Both the position numbers and the translations under genes were made by a program. This document shows, piece by piece, positions 14,954 through 19,544 of a DNA stretch of 19,544 nucleotides. The notes beneath the pieces are model-generated. The model had not been told where the DNA came from. It was given only the letters and a program-made list of their open reading frames with translations, and ran no database searches. Position 1 is the first letter of the stretch; each line of letters starts with the position of its first letter. This DNA comes from Gammaproteobacteria bacterium (GTDB taxonomy: Bacteria; Pseudomonadota; Gammaproteobacteria; Chromatiales; Chromatiaceae). The DNA lies in NCBI GenBank assembly GCA_013041975.1, contig JABDQZ010000108.1:1-19544 (forward strand). Reading direction: 5' to 3'.

Positions 14954-16171
14954 ATGGCTTTAATCGTCCAGAAATATGGCGGTACTTCTGTCGGTACGAC
15001 AGAGCGTATCCGCAATGTGGCTGCCAAGGTTAAAAAAGAACGTGACCGTGGTAATGATGTGATTGTGGTTGTTTCTGCCATGTCCGGGGAAACCAATCGA
15101 CTGATTTCTCTGGCGGCAGAAATTGACGAAAATCCAGCGCCCCGTGAGATGGATGTGCTGGTTTCCACCGGTGAACAGGTCACGATTGCTCTGTTGAGTA
15201 TGGCCCTGCAAAAACTGGATTGCGATGCGCGATCCTATACAGGTGGGCAAATTCGTATTCTCACGGATAATGCGCATTCCAAGGCCAGAATCCTGGATAT
15301 CAGCGGTAAGGCTGTCCGTGAAGACCTGAATGCGGGCAGGGTTGTGGTGGTTGCCGGTTTTCAGGGTGTTGATGAGCATGGCAATATTACCACCCTGGGT
15401 CGTGGTGGTTCTGATACCACGGCGGTCGCCATGGCTGCGGCCCTGAAGGCTGATGAATGCCAGATCTTCACTGATGTAGATGGCGTTTATACTACCGATC
15501 CACGTGTGGAGCCCAGGGCCAGGCGTTTAAACAAAATCACTTTTGAGGAAATGCTGGAAATGGCCAGCCTGGGTTCAAAAGTATTACAGATCAGGGCCGT
15601 TGAGTTTGCGGGTAAGTACAGTGTCCCGCTAAGAGTGCTTTCCAGTTTTGAGGAAGGTGAAGGAACATTAATCACCTTTGAGGATGAAGTTATGGAAGAA
15701 GCAAAGATTTCAGGTATCGCATTTAACCGCGACGAGTCGCAACTGACCGTAAGAGGTGTTCCTGATCAGCCAGGAATTGCCTACAAGATTCTGGGGCCGA
15801 TTGCCGATGCCAATGTCGAAATTGATATGATTGTGCAGAATACTTCCCAGGACGGTACAACTGATTTTACCTTCACCGTGCACCGTAATGACTATCAGAA
15901 AGCCCTTGGCGTGTTGAACCAGGTTTCCAATGATCTGGGCGGGCGCGAAGTAAAAGGGAATGACGGTATCGTTAAATTATCACTGGTTGGTGTAGGCATG
16001 CGCTCTCATGCCGGTATTGCTTCAAAAATGTTCAAGGCGTTGTCAGATGAAGGCATCAATATCTGCATGATCTCTACATCCGAAATCAAGATTTCAGTGG
16101 TTGTTGATGAGAAATACCTGGAACTGGGCGTACGCTCGTTACATGAAACATTCGATCTGCAGCAGGCCTGA
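14954..16171 (+). CDS. lysC: Aspartate kinase LysC
   Basis: A 405-residue aspartokinase, catalysing the first step of the aspartate pathway to lysine, threonine, methionine and diaminopimelate. The catalytic domain opens with VQKYGGTSVG (5-14), and contains VVSAMSGETNRL, a region around residues 142-158 with GRGGSDTTAVAMAAAL, and ECQIFTDVDGVYTTDPR. Two ACT domains follow from about residue 265 (LTVRGVPDQPGIAYKILGPI and LSLVGVGMRSHAGIASKMF), the usual sites of feedback control by lysine and/or threonine. The frame is open back to 14912, but ATG 14954 gives the family start and has an AGGTG Shine-Dalgarno. The gene is monofunctional, without a homoserine dehydrogenase domain. Its place before csrA is a known gammaproteobacterial arrangement. 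Confidence 0.96.
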   Translation: MALIVQKYGGTSVGTTERIRNVAAKVKKERDRGNDVIVVVSAMSGETNRLISLAAEIDENPAPREMDVLVSTGEQVTIALLSMALQKLDCDARSYTGGQIRILTDNAHSKARILDISGKAVREDLNAGRVVVVAGFQGVDEHGNITTLGRGGSDTTAVAMAAALKADECQIFTDVDGVYTTDPRVEPRARRLNKITFEEMLEMASLGSKVLQIRAVEFAGKYSVPLRVLSSFEEGEGTLITFEDEVMEEAKISGIAFNRDESQLTVRGVPDQPGIAYKILGPIADANVEIDMIVQNTSQDGTTDFTFTVHRNDYQKALGVLNQVSNDLGGREVKGNDGIVKLSLVGVGMRSHAGIASKMFKALSDEGINICMISTSEIKISVVVDEKYLELGVRSLHETFDLQQA

Positions 16172-16230
16172 ATGTTGCCCGTAATATAAAAAGCTTTCAA
16201 AATCTGAAACCATCTTGTTAAAATGTGCCG

Positions 16231-16253
16231 ATTACGGAAATTGTTGCCGTAAT
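16231..16253. repeat. Inverted repeat upstream of csrA, with a third copy after lysC
   Basis: ATTACGG (16231-16237) and CCGTAAT (16247-16253) form a perfect 7-bp inverted repeat with a 9-base centre. CCGTAAT occurs a third time at 16179-16185, a few bases after the lysC stop, within a similar context (GTTGCCCGTAATAT against GTTGCCGTAATTAT). It may be an operator or an RNA hairpin in the csrA leader. No known regulator could be matched. Confidence 0.4.
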
Positions 16254-16270
16254 TATCTGGTTGGTATTCA

Positions 16271-16319
16271 GGAGCGCAGGTGCCGCGGAAGGGTGTCTGT
16301 AGTTCGCAAGGATAAAGGA
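16271..16319 (+). promoter_or_regulatory. csrA leader with four GGA motifs (possible CsrA autoregulation)
   Basis: GGA occurs at 16271-16273, 16287-16289, 16310-16312 and 16317-16319. The last lies in the Shine-Dalgarno AAGGAG. CsrA/RsmA dimers bind GGA-containing RNA, and several sites overlapping a ribosome site are the pattern of CsrA repressing its own translation in E. coli. Whether the mRNA includes all four depends on an unmapped transcription start. Confidence 0.45.
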
Positions 16320-16327
16320 GAAGCGAT

Positions 16328-16507
16328 ATGTTAATTCTAACTCGCCGTGTTGGTGAAACACTGATGATTGGTGACGAAGTGACAGTTACTGTTTTGGGGG
16401 TAAAGGGTAATCAGGTGCGTATTGGTGTTAATGCACCGCGTGACATTACCGTGCATCGTGAAGAAATTTACGATCGTATTCAGAAAGAAATGGATGATGA
16501 AGACTAG
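16328..16507 (+). CDS. csrA: Carbon storage regulator CsrA
   Basis: A 59-residue RNA-binding protein. It begins MLILTRRVGETLMIGDEVTV, nearly the canonical CsrA opening, and carries the key RNA-binding residues Leu4 and Arg44 (in VHREEIY, 42-48). As a homodimer it binds GGA motifs in mRNA leaders to repress or stabilise targets, controlling carbon flux, motility and biofilm in gammaproteobacteria. The ATG at 16328 has an excellent AAGGAG Shine-Dalgarno. It follows lysC by 156 bases and precedes tRNA-Ser by 59 bases, as in many relatives. The C-terminal tail is short and acidic (KEMDDED). Confidence 0.97.
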   Translation: MLILTRRVGETLMIGDEVTVTVLGVKGNQVRIGVNAPRDITVHREEIYDRIQKEMDDED

Positions 16508-16566
16508 CCTACTTTTCGCATCAATTTTTTCTTGAGCGTTTGCTCAATATATAAAATAACAAATTT

Positions 16567-16659
16567 GGAGAGATGGCCGAGCGGCTGAAGGCGCTCCCCT
16601 GCTAAGGGAGTAACTGGTTAAGAGCTGGTTCGAGGGTTCAAATCCCTCTCTCTCCGCCA
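16567..16659 (+). tRNA. tRNA-Ser (anticodon GCU)
   Basis: A 93-base class II tRNA with encoded CCA. The acceptor stem GGAGAGA (16567-16573) pairs with TCTCTCC (16649-16655), followed by discriminator G16656 and CCA. The anticodon stem CTCCC / GGGAG encloses CTGCTAA, giving anticodon GCT (16601-16603), which reads AGC and AGU. A long variable arm lies at about 16611-16631, as required for serine tRNA. The T arm is GAGGG (16632-16636) / CCCTC (16644-16648) with TTCAAAT. A csrA-tRNA-Ser pair is common in gammaproteobacteria. Confidence 0.97.
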
Positions 16660-16670
16660 TATTGATTGAA

Positions 16671-16699
16671 AAACCGTCGGAAAAGACGGTTTTTTTTTG
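16671..16699 (+). terminator. Rho-independent terminator after tRNA-Ser
   Basis: AAACCGTC (16671-16678) pairs perfectly with GACGGTTT (16685-16692) around a GGAAAA loop, followed by a run of T, then GC and nine more T. It ends the tRNA (and possibly csrA) transcript 12 bases after the CCA end. Confidence 0.93.
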
Positions 16700-16796
16700 C
16701 TTTTTTTTTCATTTATCTCTTTGATCTTGATTCTGCTTGCTGATGCCATGGTGTTGTCCGGCATACTGTTTTTTCCTGAAAAAATGCAAAAAAGGC

Positions 16797-16823
16797 TAAA
16801 GCTTTTCTGTGATTTGTCGTTAT
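16797..16823 (+). promoter_or_regulatory. Possible sigma-28 (FliA) promoter of the che genes
   Basis: TAAAGCTT (16797-16804), 11 bases, then GTCGTTAT (16816-16823). The E. coli FliA consensus is TAAAGTTT-N11-GCCGATAA; the match is seven of eight in the -35 and five of eight in the -10, at exact spacing. It lies 72 bases before the cheY start in an otherwise T-rich intergenic stretch (16700-16894). It is reasonable for chemotaxis genes but unproven. Confidence 0.4.
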
Positions 16824-16894
16824 CTGTACAAAACTGGAGTGCTTTCATTTTTTGTTAATTTTTTGACTTTTGTGTTCAGTGGGAGAGAGTGAAC

Positions 16895-17257
16895 ATGGCT
16901 ACTATTCTTGCCGTAGATGATTCAGCATCAATGCGACAAATGGTTTCCTTTACCTTGAAGGGTGCAGGTTATGAGGTGATTGATGCGGTTGACGGAGTTG
17001 ATGCCCTGAATAAAGCAAAACAGCAGGCTTTTAATCTGGTAATTACTGATGTCAACATGCCCAACATGGATGGAATCACACTGATCGCAGAATTAAGGAA
17101 GCTGCCCAATTACAAATTTACGCCTTTGCTGATGCTGACCACCGAGTCTGCTCCCGAGAAAAAGCAGGCGGGCAAGGCTGCAGGTGCAACCGGCTGGATC
17201 GTTAAGCCTTTCAATCCGGACCAGTTGCTGGCAACCGTCAAAAAAGTCATTGGCTAA
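16895..17257 (+). CDS. cheY: Chemotaxis response regulator CheY
   Basis: A 120-residue single receiver domain with no output domain. The acidic pair Asp8-Asp9, phosphoacceptor Asp52 (in VITDVNMPNMDG), Thr82/Thr83 (LMLTTES) and Lys104 (IVKPFN) are all present. Phosphorylated by CheA, it would bind the flagellar switch (or, if an alternative pathway, another target). The ATG at 16895 is chosen over the in-frame GTG at 16889 because it gives the standard MATILAVDDSASMR opening and a better distance to GGGAG (16881-16885). cheA follows 30 bases later. The sequence resembles CheY of cheY-cheA-cheW clusters by its MATILAVDDSASMRQMV start; no cheZ lies between it and cheA. Confidence 0.95.
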   Translation: MATILAVDDSASMRQMVSFTLKGAGYEVIDAVDGVDALNKAKQQAFNLVITDVNMPNMDGITLIAELRKLPNYKFTPLLMLTTESAPEKKQAGKAAGATGWIVKPFNPDQLLATVKKVIG

Positions 17258-17287
17258 TAAAAAGCATCAAGTGAGAGGAAAGTCGCT

Positions 17288-19399
17288 ATGACTATCGACA
17301 TGGCGCAGTTCCATCAGGTTTTCTTCGAGGAAAGCTTCGAAGGACTTGATATCATGGAGTCCGGCCTTCTCGATATGGAGCCTGGCCAGGCAGATTCAGA
17401 AGAAATCAATGCCATTTTCAGGGCCGCACATTCTATCAAGGGTGGCGCAGGTACATTCAGTTTCATGGATGTAGCCAATTTTACCCATGTTATGGAAACA
17501 CTGCTGGACGAGATGCGTGATGGCCGCCGTCAGGTAACGGCTAAAGCCATTGACGTGTTGCTGAAGTCGGTTGATGTATTGCGTCATATGCTCACGTCCT
17601 GTCAGGACGATGAGGAAATAGATCAGGCGGCCGTAGCAGTGCAGAAGGCAGAGCTGGAACGAATCCTTAGTGGTAGTGCAGATGATGCTGGTAGTGCTGC
17701 GCAGCAGGAAACAACTGTAGAGGCTGAGGCGGCGCCTGAAATCAAAGCTGAAGAGCGGATTGTTGCTTGGAAAATTGTTTTCAATCCTCACGACAATATC
17801 TTACGTACCGGCAATGATCCTTATCGCATTATCCGTGAATTATCCGAACTGGGTGACATTGAGGTTCAGTGTGATGCTGCTCAGTTGCCTGAGATGGAAG
17901 ATTATGAAGTAGAAGATTTTTATCTTTCCTGGGAAATAAAACTCAATAAGGCAGTAGAGCAGCAAACGATTAACGATATCTTTGACTGGGTCGAAGATGA
18001 ATGTGATATGGCGATTGTGCCCATTACCGAGGGTGGTTCAGCTGCGGTTGTGGATACAGCTCTGCCACTAGCTGAAACATCAAAGCCTGCAACAGGTACA
18101 CAACTTCAAGATGAGACCGCACAAGATGAACCTGCAGCAGCACTGCCAGCCAAACCCCAACCAGTAGCCAAGGCTGCAAAAAGCGGTGCTGCCAAAGGTG
18201 GCGGTGGCTCCATTCGTGTCGATACTGCAAAAATTGACTCTCTCATCAACATGGTGGGTGAACTGGTGATTACCCAGTCCATGCTTGGCATGCTTGGTGA
18301 AGGCTTCAACATGTCGCGTGTTGAAAAACTGATCGAGGGACTGGGGCAACTGGAACGTCATACCCGCGAACTGCAGGAAAGTGTCATGCAGATTCGCATG
18401 CTGCCCATCAGTTTTACTTTCAGTCGTTTTCCTCGTCTGGTACATGATCTCAGCAGCAAGATGGGCAAGAGTATTGAGCTGGAAATGATTGGTGAAGATA
18501 CTGAAGTTGATAAAACCGTTATCGAGAAAATCGGTGACCCGTTGGTACACCTGGTTCGTAACAGTCTTGATCATGGTATTGAAATGCCCGCCGACAGGGC
18601 AGCAGCAGGCAAGCCGGAAACGGGCAAGATACAGCTGATTGCTTCTCACAAGGGAGGCAATATCGTCATCGAAATCCGTGATGATGGACGCGGCCTGAAT
18701 CGCGACAAGATTTTGGAAAAGGCATTGGAAAAAGGCGTGATTTCCGATGCTGCGAATCTTAGTGACAAACAGATTTATGAGCTGATATTCGAAGCGGGTT
18801 TTTCCACAGCGGATCAGGTCAGCGATGTCTCTGGTCGTGGCGTTGGTATGGATGTCGTGCGTCGAAATATCAACGAACTGGGTGGTGGCATTGAAATCGA
18901 ATCTGATCCGGGTAAAGGCAGTGCCATTATTATCCGCTTGCCTTTGACGCTGGCAATTCTAGATGGACAATCCATCAATGTTGGCGAAGAGACCTATATT
19001 GTGCCGCTGGTATCCATTATTGAATCAATCCAGGTCAGAGCGGATATGGTCAATATGGTGGCTGGCAAGGGTGAAACTTTCAAGTTGCGTGATGAGTATC
19101 TGCCGGTGATTCGGCTGCATGAAGTCTTTGGTATCAAAAACCCTAAAACCACCAATATTTCCGAAGGACTGCTGGTAGTGGTTGAGGGTGATGGCAGTAA
19201 ATGTGGCCTGTTTGTTGATGATTTGTTGGGACAGCATCAGGTTGTGATTAAATCGCTGGAAACCAATTATAAAAAAGTCGAGGGAGCTTCCGGAGCCACT
19301 ATTCTCGGGGATGGTTCAGTTGCCCTGATACTGGATATCCCGGACTTAATGCGTCTGGCAAAAAAATACCAGCCAGCACAGTTTCTGAAATCTGCGTAA
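17288..19399 (+). CDS. cheA: Chemotaxis histidine kinase CheA
   Basis: A 703-residue CheA with all five domains. P1 (Hpt, about 1-125) has phosphoacceptor His48 in FRAAHSIKGGAGTF. A P2-like region (about 155-250) begins ERIVAWKIVFNPH. An Ala/Pro-rich linker (about 255-308) precedes the P3 dimerisation helices, opening SIRVDTAKIDSLINMVGELV. The P4 kinase domain shows an N box HLVRNSLDHGIE (421-432), G1 at Asp465-Gly467 (RDDGRGL) and G2 GRGVGMDVV (516-524). P5, a CheW-like domain, runs to the end. It phosphorylates CheY (and CheB) under receptor control. The ATG at 17288 has a GAGAGGAAAG Shine-Dalgarno. cheW starts 18 bases after the stop. Confidence 0.97.
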   Translation: MTIDMAQFHQVFFEESFEGLDIMESGLLDMEPGQADSEEINAIFRAAHSIKGGAGTFSFMDVANFTHVMETLLDEMRDGRRQVTAKAIDVLLKSVDVLRHMLTSCQDDEEIDQAAVAVQKAELERILSGSADDAGSAAQQETTVEAEAAPEIKAEERIVAWKIVFNPHDNILRTGNDPYRIIRELSELGDIEVQCDAAQLPEMEDYEVEDFYLSWEIKLNKAVEQQTINDIFDWVEDECDMAIVPITEGGSAAVVDTALPLAETSKPATGTQLQDETAQDEPAAALPAKPQPVAKAAKSGAAKGGGGSIRVDTAKIDSLINMVGELVITQSMLGMLGEGFNMSRVEKLIEGLGQLERHTRELQESVMQIRMLPISFTFSRFPRLVHDLSSKMGKSIELEMIGEDTEVDKTVIEKIGDPLVHLVRNSLDHGIEMPADRAAAGKPETGKIQLIASHKGGNIVIEIRDDGRGLNRDKILEKALEKGVISDAANLSDKQIYELIFEAGFSTADQVSDVSGRGVGMDVVRRNINELGGGIEIESDPGKGSAIIIRLPLTLAILDGQSINVGEETYIVPLVSIIESIQVRADMVNMVAGKGETFKLRDEYLPVIRLHEVFGIKNPKTTNISEGLLVVVEGDGSKCGLFVDDLLGQHQVVIKSLETNYKKVEGASGATILGDGSVALILDIPDLMRLAKKYQPAQFLKSA

Positions 19400-19417
19400 G
19401 CCAAAACGGAGAACACC

Positions 19418-19544
19418 ATGGCAGCACAGGAAGCGGTAGAGTCCGGTCAAGAGAGCTCAATCATCGAAGAAGTCGGGGATCAGTACCTCACTTTCAATCT
19501 TGCTGATGAAGATTATGGTATTGATATTCTGCGGGTGCAGGAAA
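19418..19544 (+). CDS. cheW: Chemotaxis adaptor CheW, N-terminal part (partial)
   Basis: The gene starts at ATG 19418, with GGAG (19408-19411) as ribosome site, and runs off the right edge after 42 complete codons. After a variable acidic N-terminus, DQYLTFNLADEDYGIDILRVQE is the standard first strand pair of a CheW domain (compare QYLTF-L--E-YGIDI--VQEI). CheW bridges CheA to chemoreceptors. CheV also begins with such a domain, but the short leader directly after cheA favours CheW. Confidence 0.9.
   Translation, partial: MAAQEAVESGQESSIIEEVGDQYLTFNLADEDYGIDILRVQE

Noticed and set aside
16191..16210. TTTCA-AAATC-TGAAA after lysC as a terminator
   Set aside because: The stem is only five weak base pairs and no T run follows, so it cannot be called.
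16618..16848. A 76-codon open frame on the - strand ending in RRERDLNPRTSS
   Set aside because: The last part is the reverse reading of tRNA-Ser, a known source of false protein calls with that very ending. The rest crosses the terminator and a T-rich intergenic stretch.
16660..16894. Integration site or genomic island boundary at the 3' end of tRNA-Ser
   Set aside because: tRNA 3' ends are frequent integration sites, but no integrase and no repeat of the tRNA end is present in the visible sequence; a terminator and chemotaxis genes follow directly.

Overview
The window looks like a chromosomal segment of a gammaproteobacterium with a medium GC content. The main evidence is gene order. pncC/cinA - recA - recX - alaS - lysC - csrA - tRNA-Ser(GCU) is the order I know from gammaproteobacteria, and the RecA, AlaS and CsrA sequences are close to gammaproteobacterial forms by recall (no search was run). 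A NapC/NirT-type multihaem cytochrome, a DUF302 protein and a ferredoxin-linked 2-oxoacid oxidoreductase suggest a respiratorily versatile organism, possibly microaerophilic, nitrate-using or sulfur-oxidising. That lifestyle reading is inference.

Layout. (1) 1-946, + strand: the end of a NapC/NirT cytochrome gene, a strong terminator, then a membrane-anchored DUF302 protein. (2) 998-4355, - strand: a compact operon, transcribed as small cupin, KorA (fused gamma-alpha), KorB and a ferritin-like protein. The last three genes overlap by a few bases and are probably translationally coupled. (3) 4379-6633, + strand: pncC, a terminator, then recA-recX. The recA promoter has a perfect palindrome between its -35 and -10 boxes, plus a GAAC-N7-GAAC element downstream. 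(4) 6696-10821, + strand: a two-gene RND efflux module (periplasmic adaptor and inner-membrane pump) lying between recX and alaS. (5) 10928-13537, + strand: alaS. A convergent, orphan, soluble PAS histidine kinase follows at 13566-14771 on the - strand. (6) 14954-16659, + strand: lysC, csrA (59 aa) and tRNA-Ser(GCU), closed by a strong terminator. (7) 16895-19544, + strand: cheY, cheA and the start of cheW, preceded by a possible sigma-28 promoter.

How the genes work together. RecA and RecX are the SOS recombinase and its modulator. KorAB would oxidise 2-oxoglutarate (or another 2-oxoacid) to an acyl-CoA with ferredoxin, or run in reverse. The cupin and ferritin-like proteins are unexplained partners. 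CheA, CheY and CheW form a chemotaxis phosphorelay. CsrA is a global post-transcriptional regulator.

No CRISPR array, insertion sequence, prophage or integrase was seen. No gene-free stretch exceeds 300 bases. The most interesting points are the unusual operator-like structure at recA and the Kor cassette, whose coupled ferritin-like protein seems to have lost several diiron ligands.
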